Below, one piece after another: positions 6,488-13,277 of a stretch of DNA of 15,278 bases (position 1 is its first letter; the number at the start of each line of letters is the position of its first letter). The position numbers and the translations under genes are program-made. The stretch spans positions 1 through 15,278 of the forward strand of contig QMLZ01000049.1 in NCBI GenBank assembly GCA_003646995.1, written 5' to 3'. Under the pieces are notes generated by a model. That model ran no database searches, had not been told where the DNA came from, and worked only from the letters and a program-made list of their open reading frames with translations. The stretch is from Deltaproteobacteria bacterium. Lineage in GTDB: Bacteria; Desulfobacterota; DSM-4660; Desulfatiglandales; Desulfatiglandaceae.

Positions 6488-7348
6488 ATGGACCCCACAT
6501 TAATTAAGATGGCCATCGGCGGCTTGGCGCTTCTGGGCTGCATCGGGCTGTTTTTCGGCATAGGCCTGGCATTGGCGGCTCATAAATTTGCTGTTGAGGT
6601 GAATCCAAAAGTAGAAGAAGTGAAAGAAGTTCTTGCGGGTGCCCAGTGAGGCGGTTGCGGCTTCGCAGGCTGCGAAGCATACGCAGAGGCTGTGGTCAAC
6701 GATCCCACTGTGCCGCCCAATCTGTGCTTCCCGGGAAAAGAAGAAGTCGCTGCCAAGGTAGCCGAAATCACAGGAAAAAAAATGGCCTCCGTGGAAAACG
6801 TCACTGCTGCTATACGCTGTTCAAGGCCCGAGGGAAATGTAAAGGTTCAACTGGATTATGTGGGACACAAAACCTGTGAGGGCGCATCACTTGCTTATGG
6901 GGGCCCATGGGCCTGCAAGTTTGCATGTCTGGGATTTGGTGACTGCGTGCTTGCCTGTCCCTTTGACGCCATGGAGCTGGTAAACGGTATGCCCCAGGTT
7001 GATCCTGTGGCATGTGTCGGCTGCGGAACATGCGCCAGAACCTGCCCCAAAGGAATCATCGAACTTATTCCTTCCCAGGCCCGGGTTTGGGTTCCTTGCA
7101 GCAACAGGGACTCGGCCAAGGAGGTAAAGGCAGTATGTGAAGTGGGTTGTATTTCCTGCCGCATGTGTGTTAAGGTGTGCCCCGCCAAGGCGGTCACCTT
7201 GGAAGAAGGCATTATAAAGATTGACCACAAGAAGTGCCTTGATTTCGGGCCCGAATGCAATGAGGTGTGCGTGGAAAAATGCCCGCAAGAAATCTTTAAA
7301 TATTACCGGCATGCGGTATCTGTAAATAAGAGCAAGGAGGCCGCATAA
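6488..7348 (+). CDS. rnfB: RnfB ferredoxin-type subunit, probable selenoprotein (TGA read as Sec54)
   Basis: RnfB accepts electrons from ferredoxin and passes them to the RnfA/RnfE membrane cluster. The reading frame from ATG 6488 (AGAGGT 7 nt upstream, overlapping the rnfA stop) codes for 286 residues if TGA 6647-6649 is read through. It begins with one membrane helix (about 8-30), then LAGAQ, then the TGA, then GGCGFAGCEAYAEAV. Canonical RnfB has LPGANCGxCGxPGC here, so the TGA replaces exactly the first cysteine: Sec54-x2-C57-x4-C62-x17-C80. Several cysteine clusters follow, including C130/C143/C147/C153/C157-P, C176-x2-C179-x2-C182-x3-C186-P, C221-x2-C224-x2-C227-x3-C231-P and a last unusual C250-x6-C257-x3-C261-x3-C265-P. 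There is no other stop or frameshift and the frame keeps strict family conservation on both sides, which argues against decay. A GTG at 6692 would give a truncated product without helix or first cluster. Confidence 0.9.
6647..6649 (+). other. In-frame TGA, likely selenocysteine codon
   Basis: Codon 54 of rnfB. It aligns with the first cysteine of the N-terminal iron-sulfur motif and is one base away from TGC. TGA is the normal stop in six neighbouring genes and Trp is encoded by TGG, so a genome-wide reassignment of TGA is unlikely. Confidence 0.85.
6656..6685 (+). promoter_or_regulatory. Bacterial SECIS-like hairpin in rnfB
   Basis: GCTTCGCA (6660-6667) and TGCGAAGC (6671-6678) form 8 perfect pairs around loop GGC. 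A lower stem TGCG (6656-6659) with CGCA (6682-6685) is separated from it by a 3-nt bulge (ATA, 6679-6681). Exactly 18 nt lie between the TGA and the GG of the apical loop. From memory, this equals the spacing in E. coli fdhF, whose SECIS apex also reads GCAGG-Y. SelB would bind this apex to deliver Sec-tRNA. The same bases encode the conserved residues GGCGFAGC. Confidence 0.75.
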
Positions 7349-7380
7349 GAAATCTCGAGTACTTAAAAAGGAGTCATCCA

Positions 7381-8439
7381 ATGACGGGAAAAGCTTTTCG
7401 AAACATCGAACCTCCAATTACACGGAGGAGATTCCTGCAGATGTCCGGTTGGGTAGGCCTGGGGGTGGCCGCACCATTGTTTTTTCCGGTCGGCACCGAG
7501 GCCGTCAAATTCAACAAGAAATTCTATAAGGTCTCAGAAACCCGCTTAGGTATGGGTACTTTTGTGTCCATGACCCTAATCCACCCCTCTAAGGATGAAG
7601 CGCAAGAGGCAATGGGACTAGCCTTTGAGGAAATCGATCGCCTCACGCGACTAATGAACAGGTTCAATCAGGACACTGCTGTCGGAGAGTTGAATAAAGA
7701 AGGTTTTTTGAAGGATGTGCCCCCAGATCTCTCCCATGTTGTCTATGCGGCGCTTCGTTATTTCAAGGTAACAAACGGCGCATTTGACATAAGCGTGGAA
7801 CCAATCATTAGCCTTTACGTTCAGCGACTTTCAAATGGGAGTAAGTCTTTGCTCAGTGAAAAGGAACTTCGTGAGGTATTGGGCCGAGTAGGTGCGGAGA
7901 ATATCGTTTTTGACGGTCGAACCATCAAATTCCTTAAGGAGGGCATGGGCATCACCCTTGACGGTATCGCCAAGGGCTACATAGTTGACAGGGCCTCAAG
8001 CCTGCTATCTTCCAAAGGCATTAAGAACCACCTCATCAATGCCGGAGGAGACATCAGAACAGTGGGACAGGCCAAAGGAAAGAGGCCGTGGACCATTGCC
8101 ATCCAAGACCCTAACAAGAAAAGACACTATCCGGACATCGTAAAGATGAATGATGGGGCCATTGCAACCTCAGGTAATTACGAGGTCTACTTTGATCGGG
8201 AAAGGATGTACTATCACATCGTAAACCCCAGGACCGGTCACTCGCCACTTCAGACCACCAGCGCATCAGTCATGGCAAATACGACCATGGAGGCAGATGC
8301 CCTTTCCACCAGCGTGTTTGTAATGGGACCCACTGAGGCCTTACGATTCATTAATTCCATACCCAGGTGCGAATGTTTGCTCATTACAAGGAAGAATAAG
8401 ATACTGAGGTCCGCGGGCTGGAAAAGCGCGACCATATAG
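7381..8439 (+). CDS. apbE: FAD:protein FMN transferase (ApbE), Tat-exported
   Basis: ApbE splits FAD and attaches FMN through a phosphoester bond to a threonine in target proteins; here the likely targets are RnfG T267 and RnfD T176. The 352-residue product has a twin-arginine signal (TRRRFLQ, 14-20, then a hydrophobic stretch to about residue 36), so it acts outside the membrane. Family motifs are GAFDISVEPI, LDGIAKGYIVD (D194), NAGGDIRTVGQ (N220-D224), AIATSGNYE, HIVNPRTGHSP and the metal-binding EADALST (D306, T310). AAGGAG lies 8 nt before the ATG. The gene follows rnfB after 32 nt and is probably the last gene of the rnf operon. Its final 56 bp overlap the 3' end of hflX on the other strand. 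Confidence 0.96.
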   Translation: MTGKAFRNIEPPITRRRFLQMSGWVGLGVAAPLFFPVGTEAVKFNKKFYKVSETRLGMGTFVSMTLIHPSKDEAQEAMGLAFEEIDRLTRLMNRFNQDTAVGELNKEGFLKDVPPDLSHVVYAALRYFKVTNGAFDISVEPIISLYVQRLSNGSKSLLSEKELREVLGRVGAENIVFDGRTIKFLKEGMGITLDGIAKGYIVDRASSLLSSKGIKNHLINAGGDIRTVGQAKGKRPWTIAIQDPNKKRHYPDIVKMNDGAIATSGNYEVYFDRERMYYHIVNPRTGHSPLQTTSASVMANTTMEADALSTSVFVMGPTEALRFINSIPRCECLLITRKNKILRSAGWKSATI

Positions 8440-10015
8440 TAGCCTCAATTTCCGTGATTAATCTGTTTAACGTGGGAGGATTGATTGCAGATATAGCAAT
8501 CCCTCCCATTTTTCGCTCCAGTCGCTGCACAGCCTCAACTGGCAAAAGATCAGCCTTGTTCAAGACAAGAAGCGTAGGCGTGGAATCAAGGTTGAGGTGT
8601 CTGAGCACCTTGTATACCTCGTCTATGTGTTTTTCCATCATGGGGTGCGAGGCGTCCACAACGTGGAGTAGCAGGTCCGCATCGCCGAGTTCTTCCAGCG
8701 TGGCGGCAAAGGCCTCTAAAAGGTCTTTGGGCAGATCCCTAATAAATCCAACTGTGTCAGTTATTATGGCCTCTCGCTCCCTTGGAAAGCGAAGCCTCCT
8801 GCTGGTGGGGTCGAGGGTCTCGAACATTCGATTTCTCACTTGGATACTGCTATTTGTTAAGGAATTGAGTAGAGTGGACTTGCCCGCATTGGTGTAACCT
8901 ACTATTGAAATGACGGGCAGGTTTTTTGCCTTACGCAGCCGTCTCCTAGTGTGCCTTTGGGCCCTCACCTCTTTCAGTTCTCTTTTTAGACGGGCGATTC
9001 TTTCATGTACGCGGCGTCTGTTGATCTCCAGCTTGGTCTCACCGGGACCCCTCCCGCCAATACCACCGGTCAGCCGTGACATGGCGGTATTCTTGGTAGC
9101 AAGCCTTGGCAACAGGTACTTCAATTGCGCCAATTCTACCTGTATCTTTCCCTCGCGGGTTACAGCCCTGCGTGCGAATATGTCTAGTATTAGCTGGCTG
9201 CGATCTATAATCTTGAGATCAGTAAAATCAGCGAGATTTTTCACTTGGGCTGGTGTGAGCTCGTGGTTGAATATAAGCAGATTGGCACCTTCTTGTAAGC
9301 ATTTGAGGGCAAGATCTGTAAGTTTCCCTTTCCCTATAAGAAACCTGGGATCCGGCCTCCTGACCCGTTGGACCACTCGCCCGGCCACATCTATTTCATC
9401 GGAAACCGCCAACTCCTCAAGCTCATCCAGTCTCTCCTCTTCCACCCACCGCTCTCCAGACGTGACTCCAACGAGCACGGCGCGATCCTTTTTGTCAATA
9501 GACGCCGCAGGGCGAGCCCGAGCAAGCTCAGATTCAAGGGAAAGGATCATTTCCCTGAAATTTACGCTCAGCCGCCCCATGTCAGGGGCAGCATGTACTA
9601 TCCAACCGGTCCCCTTAGTATTTGCAGGAAGCACATTCGCATATGTGATACGGCCCGGAATCCCGCCTTCTTTAACCTCAATGGAAACCATCAGATCCAA
9701 GCGAAGTAGGATAAGGTCGCTAAGGTCCTCTTTCGTAAGGGGCTCTCCGTTGAGATGGGTGTGAACGCATCGGAGACCCTTGAGCCTGCCATGGCCCTGT
9801 CTGAATCCCGATAAGTCAGGAATCCAGATTCTGGCCCTATCACCCACCACTACATAGGCGATTCGGCCTGTTCTCGTAATAAGAAGCGCTATCTGTCTGT
9901 TTAGTTCCTCTGACAACTCTGCCAACTGGCGAGCCAATTCGCGGGAAATTATCTCTGAGGCAGGTACCTTGCGGCGATACAGGCGCTGGAGTCTTTTCTG
10001 CTGACTACCCCTCAA
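8384..10015 (-). CDS. hflX: GTPase HflX, long N-terminal form
   Basis: HflX is a ribosome-associated GTPase that splits stalled or idle 70S ribosomes under stress. From the TTG at 10015 the product is 543 residues. Residues 1-175 form the extra N-terminal domain (HTHLNGEPLTKEDLSDLILL), followed by the HflX glycine-rich core (IGKGKL, IFNHELTPAQVKNL, IIDRSQLILDIFARRA, GGIGGRGPGETKLE). The GTPase domain has P-loop GYTNAGKST (373-381), DTVGFIRDLP, NKAD and SA. The true start is uncertain. The frame is open upstream to a TAA at 10064-10066 and reads IYGKTSGL just before the TTG, which matches the GNTxGL beginning of long HflX proteins as remembered. No ATG, GTG or TTG exists in that extension, only CTG (10051), ATC (10045, with a GGGGGAG 7 nt before it) and ATA (10036). 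Confidence 0.94.
   Translation of the reverse strand: MRGSQQKRLQRLYRRKVPASEIISRELARQLAELSEELNRQIALLITRTGRIAYVVVGDRARIWIPDLSGFRQGHGRLKGLRCVHTHLNGEPLTKEDLSDLILLRLDLMVSIEVKEGGIPGRITYANVLPANTKGTGWIVHAAPDMGRLSVNFREMILSLESELARARPAASIDKKDRAVLVGVTSGERWVEEERLDELEELAVSDEIDVAGRVVQRVRRPDPRFLIGKGKLTDLALKCLQEGANLLIFNHELTPAQVKNLADFTDLKIIDRSQLILDIFARRAVTREGKIQVELAQLKYLLPRLATKNTAMSRLTGGIGGRGPGETKLEINRRRVHERIARLKRELKEVRAQRHTRRRLRKAKNLPVISIVGYTNAGKSTLLNSLTNSSIQVRNRMFETLDPTSRRLRFPREREAIITDTVGFIRDLPKDLLEAFAATLEELGDADLLLHVVDASHPMMEKHIDEVYKVLRHLNLDSTPTLLVLNKADLLPVEAVQRLERKMGGIAISAINPPTLNRLITEIEATIWSRFSSPRTSVSYSSL
8473..8513 (+). terminator. Rho-independent terminator of the rnf-apbE operon, inside hflX
   Basis: TGGGAGG (8473-8479) pairs with CCTCCCA (8502-8508), and an inner ATTGC/GCAAT stem (8484-8488 with 8496-8500) can extend the structure. 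A run of five T (8509-8513) follows. It begins 33 nt after the apbE stop and lies within the antisense hflX coding sequence. Confidence 0.6.
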
Positions 10016-10088
10016 GCCCGATGTCTTGCCATATATCCTCTCGATAGGCAGTCTCCCCCTTCCTTATAGGCGCTAAATGCAACATAAT

Positions 10089-10118
10089 ATTATCTCATGA
10101 GATTTGCCTCAGTAGCAA
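10089..10118 (-). promoter_or_regulatory. Possible hflX promoter
   Basis: On the minus strand TTGCTA (10113-10118) and GATAAT (10089-10094) are 18 nt apart. They match the consensus at 4 of 6 and 5 of 6 positions. They lie in the 131-nt gap between dnaB and hflX, so hflX may be transcribed separately from the ribosomal block. Confidence 0.4.
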
Positions 10119-10146
10119 GGCCCATCTTTGCCACACAAAAACCACC

Positions 10147-11511
10147 TCAAGCAGCTGCTTCCTCCTGTATAAAATTCCGGAACCTGGTGATCTCCTTCTG
10201 GAAAGTGAGCTTAAAGTATCCTGTTGGGCCGTTTCGTTGCTTGGCTACTATTATTTCAGCAACATTGCGATTTTCTTCTGTTGTTGGGTGGTAAACCTCA
10301 TCGCGGTAAATGAATGCTATTACATCGGCGTCCTGTTCTATAGCACCGCTCTCCCTCAGGTCTGCGAGTTGAGGTCTTTTGTTCGGCCTGTCTTCAACTT
10401 TGCGGTTAAGCTGAGATAGAGCCAGAACAGGCACATTGAGATCCTTGGCCAATGCCTTGAGAGAGCGGGATATTTCTGATATCTCCAGTTGCCTGGACTC
10501 GGCAGATCTCCTTCCCTGAATAAGTTGCAAGTAGTCCACGATCACCAAGGCCAGGTCTCTTTTCTTTTTAAGGCGCCTGCACTTGGCCTTCATTTCCAAT
10601 ACCGTAATAGCAGAGCTGTCATCAATAAAAATAGGTAGCTCTGAAAGCCTGTTGGCTGAATGAGTTAGCCTTGCCCAGTCGCCATCTCTCAAAAACCCTG
10701 TTCTAAGTCTGGTGGCATCTATTCCAGCATCAAAACCAAGGAGTCTTATGCCCAGCTGCATCTTGGACATCTCAAGGCTAAAAATTGCAACTCCCTTTCC
10801 GGTGCGCTCTGCCGCATTATACCCGATATTAAGGGCAAGTGCCGTTTTTCCCATGCTGGGTCTGCCGGCTATGATAATAAGATCTCCTGGTTGTAGTCCA
10901 GCGGTTATCCTGTCGAAGTCATCAAAGCCAGTCGGCACCCCTGTCACGTATCCTTCACTGGCCGAAACACTTTCCAGCTTCCTAAAACTATCCTTGACCA
11001 CCTCCTGCATGCTCTGAAAGCCTTCTTTCACCCGCTCCTCAGCTATGTCATAGATGGACTGCTCTGCCAATTCCAGCAACTCCTCGGTGTCATGCCACGG
11101 CTGAAAGCAGGATTCAGAAATGATTGAGCATTGGGCGATTAGCTTTCTACGTACAGAGAAGTCTTTTACAATTTCCGCATGGTGCATTATACCGGCAGAA
11201 GTGGACATGGCCTCAGCCAGCAGGGCAATATAGTCGTTGCCTCCCACTTTTTCTAACAAATTCTTCTCATTGAGATACTGGGAAAGGGTGATCAAATCGA
11301 TAGGCTCATCCTCATTGTAAAGGGCTATCATGGCCTCAAACAACAATGCATGGGCCTCTCTATAAAAATCTTCGGGAGACAGGATATCCACAACACTGTT
11401 GAGGGCGTCATTGTTTATGAGTATCCCGCCCAAAACAGCCTGCTCGGCCTCGTTGTTATGGGGGGGCACCTTCATGATAGATGAAGGTGAGCTCTCTTTG
11501 CTCCCTGGCAT
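10147..11511 (-). CDS. dnaB: Replicative DNA helicase DnaB
   Basis: DnaB is the hexameric 5'-3' helicase at the replication fork. The 454-residue product has the N-terminal DnaB domain (VPPHNNEAEQAVLGGIL, 15-31) and the RecA-like domain: PTGFDDFDRITAG, Walker A GRPSMGKT (216-223), IFSLEMSK, Walker B VIVDYLQL (323-330), ALSQLNR (364-370) and DLRESGAIEQDAD (384-396). The segment after IFSLEMSK reads RLLGFDAGID where most family members have RMLxxEAxVD, a small divergence. No intein is present. The ATG at 11511 has only a weak GAGTGG upstream; an in-frame ATG at 11475 directly before KVPPHN is an alternative. It lies 34 nt after rplI and is probably cotranscribed with it. Confidence 0.97.
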   Translation of the reverse strand: MPGSKESSPSSIMKVPPHNNEAEQAVLGGILINNDALNSVVDILSPEDFYREAHALLFEAMIALYNEDEPIDLITLSQYLNEKNLLEKVGGNDYIALLAEAMSTSAGIMHHAEIVKDFSVRRKLIAQCSIISESCFQPWHDTEELLELAEQSIYDIAEERVKEGFQSMQEVVKDSFRKLESVSASEGYVTGVPTGFDDFDRITAGLQPGDLIIIAGRPSMGKTALALNIGYNAAERTGKGVAIFSLEMSKMQLGIRLLGFDAGIDATRLRTGFLRDGDWARLTHSANRLSELPIFIDDSSAITVLEMKAKCRRLKKKRDLALVIVDYLQLIQGRRSAESRQLEISEISRSLKALAKDLNVPVLALSQLNRKVEDRPNKRPQLADLRESGAIEQDADVIAFIYRDEVYHPTTEENRNVAEIIVAKQRNGPTGYFKLTFQKEITRFRNFIQEEAAA

Positions 11512-11545
11512 AGTCCACTCACTCTTATTTCAATATGGAGCCTAA

Positions 11546-12007
11546 TTATTTCTTTTCCTCAGCTCCTTCAGCTTCCACTGTTACTTTGAGATTTCCCGTA
11601 ACTTCCGGATAGATCTTAACCTTGACTTCGAACTCGCCGACTTCCTTTATTGGTCTGTCTAAGACTATTTTCCTTCTATCTACCACTATACCCTGTTTTT
11701 CTAACGCTTCCGCAATATCCATGGCCGTTACCGAACCATAGAGTTTCCCTTCCTCACCAGCCTTTTGTACAAACGAGAGTTGGATAGATTCTATCTTCTC
11801 CCTTAGTTGCTCCGCTTCTTCTTTGGCCTTCAGCCTTCTTGCCTCTATTTTCTTTCTCCGGCCCTCAAGCAATTTCAGATTCCGCGGCGTGGCCTCTAGT
11901 GCGAATCCCTTTGGCAACAGGTAATTCCTGGCATAGCCGTTCGCCACCTCCAGGATATCCCCCTCTAGCCCCAGTTCATGCATGTCCTTTGTAAGGATAA
12001 CCTTCAT
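11546..12007 (-). CDS. rplI: 50S ribosomal protein bL9
   Basis: The 153-residue product begins MKVILTKDMHELGLEGDILE, followed by the L9 signature VANGYARNYLLPKGFALEA (the rRNA-binding N-domain). It then has a long Lys/Glu/Arg-rich connecting helix (about 45-78) and the C-terminal domain with KLYGSVTAMDIAEAL. Length and domain order are normal for bL9. A strong AGGAGG lies 7 nt before the ATG. It sits between the DUF2232 membrane protein gene and dnaB, an arrangement common in Deltaproteobacteria as far as remembered. Confidence 0.97.
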   Translation of the reverse strand: MKVILTKDMHELGLEGDILEVANGYARNYLLPKGFALEATPRNLKLLEGRRKKIEARRLKAKEEAEQLREKIESIQLSFVQKAGEEGKLYGSVTAMDIAEALEKQGIVVDRRKIVLDRPIKEVGEFEVKVKIYPEVTGNLKVTVEAEGAEEKK

Positions 12008-12026
12008 ATGTCAATCCTCCTATAGC

Positions 12027-12962
12027 TCATGAGTCGTTCATCCCGGCTCTGCGAAAATTAACCCACTGGTCGAACAATCCTCCCAGCGCAAGTACCACAA
12101 GAAAAAACTGCTGAATCGCTATGAAAAAGTATAGAATAATTCTTAGCCACGTGGGCGCTTTCAACCTGTTCAGGAAATAAGAAACTATGGCCATACCCTG
12201 AAACAGGTAAACGGCCATGAAGAAGATAAGCACGTTCAGTGCAGCAAATCTTATACCGTCAAACGGCAAAAATAAAGCGAAACCTGAAAGAATCACACCC
12301 CAAACCAGGTGTTCAGGGGCCTTCCACATTACAAGTTCTTTCTTTTCAATAACATCTATACCCCTTGACCGTAAGATGCTTCTTGCCAACATCACGTTCA
12401 GCCAAACCACGAATCCACTCCCTACGACCATGAGAGAAGGATAGATGCGAAGTATGGCATTCCTGACCATATCCAAGTAAGCCTTCATCTCTACTGTCTT
12501 TTCAGGAGGCACCCCCAGCGTCTGATGAGCATCGGGGGCCAGGGTCAAACTTGCGACCAGATAGCCTTTGATCATCTTCACTGGGCCAGACCCCTCTGAT
12601 ATGGCTACAAGAGCCACAATAACAAGGCTCACTCCCACTAGAACCGCTGTGCCAAGCCCCACTGACCAACCTATGCTCAGCCTGTTTTGCAGGGCATAGG
12701 CTAAGGTAAAGCCAACAGCCCCGAACTCCAGGGCAAAAAGCCCGAGTTTCACTACACCTCCCAATAAGGCCAAAAGAAACAGCCCGACTGTCACTATAAA
12801 AACAAATTGAAGAGCATATCGGGGCTGAAGGCCGAATAGGTAGTACGTGAAAGGCAAAGGGGTCAACAGACCCACCAGGACCCCTGCTACAGGAACCACA
12901 GCTATTGCTGCCAGAAAGAAAGCCGCCCAAACCGTACATTTAATGATATCTGAGGTCCTCAT
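12027..12962 (-). CDS. DUF2232-family membrane protein
   Basis: This is a hydrophobic protein of 311 residues from the ATG at 12962, with about seven or eight membrane segments. They include VWAAFFLAAIAVVPVAGVLV near the start, a pair around FIVTVGLFLLALL and GLGTAVLVGVSLVIVALVAI, and a C-terminal set from LVWGVILSGFALFLPF to FFLVVLALGGLF. Its place between rpsR and rplI, its length and its topology match DUF2232 proteins (relatives of YybS of Bacillus). Their function is not established, and the call rests on context and topology. A TTG at 13004 would add 14 residues; that segment contains a hairpin and no convincing ribosome binding site precedes either start. Polar segments such as DVIEKKELVMWKAPEH separate the helices. 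Confidence 0.8.
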   Translation of the reverse strand: MRTSDIIKCTVWAAFFLAAIAVVPVAGVLVGLLTPLPFTYYLFGLQPRYALQFVFIVTVGLFLLALLGGVVKLGLFALEFGAVGFTLAYALQNRLSIGWSVGLGTAVLVGVSLVIVALVAISEGSGPVKMIKGYLVASLTLAPDAHQTLGVPPEKTVEMKAYLDMVRNAILRIYPSLMVVGSGFVVWLNVMLARSILRSRGIDVIEKKELVMWKAPEHLVWGVILSGFALFLPFDGIRFAALNVLIFFMAVYLFQGMAIVSYFLNRLKAPTWLRIILYFFIAIQQFFLVVLALGGLFDQWVNFRRAGMNDS

Positions 12963-12987
12963 GGGTTTGAAGGTATGGGCAGAACCT

Positions 12988-13011
12988 TTGCCTTCCAAAG
13001 GCAAGCTTGCC
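12988..13011 (-). repeat. Overlapping inverted repeats between rpsR and the DUF2232 gene
   Basis: On the minus strand TTGCCTT-TGG-AAGGCAA (12988-13004) is a perfect 7-bp stem with a 3-nt loop. It shares bases with GGCAAGCTTGCC (13000-13011), a perfect 12-bp palindrome, so the two structures exclude each other. No U-tract follows. A role in mRNA processing or in setting the DUF2232/rplI level is possible but not shown. Confidence 0.35.
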
Positions 13012-13030
13012 GAGGCCCACGCGAGGTAGG

Positions 13031-13276
13031 TTATCTGACAACAGAGGTGGTAAAAGGCAATAGCGCCATTATCCTGGCCCTCTTTATCGCCAGTGTCAAC
13101 ATCCGCTGGTGTTTAGCGCAATTACCCGAAATCCTTCTGGGAATTATTTTACCTCGCTCTGTTGTAAACATCCTCAAGGTTCGAGGATCCTTATAATCTA
13201 TCTTGAGGCTGCTATCTGCACAAAACTTGCAAATTTTCCTTCTGTGATATGTCCTTCTCGCCCTATTATATGCCAT
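13031..13276 (-). CDS. rpsR: 30S ribosomal protein bS18
   Basis: The 81-residue product has the bS18 signature ([21 protein letters not shown]) and a basic N-terminus. It keeps the zinc-binding cysteine set C16-x2-C19 with C53-x2-H56 (NCAKH), i.e. the C+ form of S18. The ATG at 13276 is chosen because AGGAGGGGG lies 7 nt upstream; an in-frame GTG at 13312 would add residues coded inside rpsF. The start follows the rpsF stop by 1 nt, so translation is probably coupled. No ssb gene lies between rpsF and rpsR, unlike in Bacillus. Confidence 0.96.
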   Translation of the reverse strand: MAYNRARRTYHRRKICKFCADSSLKIDYKDPRTLRMFTTERGKIIPRRISGNCAKHQRMLTLAIKRARIMALLPFTTSVVR

Positions 13277-13277
13277 C

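Noticed and set aside
6488..6691. rnfB as a pseudogene broken by a nonsense mutation
   Set aside because: The stop falls precisely on a Cys codon position, a SECIS-like hairpin follows at the right distance, and the frame is otherwise intact in a complete operon. Sec is the better explanation, though raw reads should be checked.
6692..7348. RnfB as a shorter 218-residue protein starting at GTG 6692
   Set aside because: It would lack the membrane helix and most of the first cluster motif. It has no ribosome binding site, and the coding sequence with family conservation continues upstream through the TGA to ATG 6488.
6887..7417. Minus-strand reading frame of 176 codons opposite rnfB
   Set aside because: No recognisable motifs or ribosome binding site; fully antisense to the conserved ferredoxin motifs.
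8910..9764. Plus-strand reading frame of 284 codons inside hflX
   Set aside because: Ser/Arg-rich composition with no family motif; it is the antisense shadow of a strongly conserved hflX sequence.
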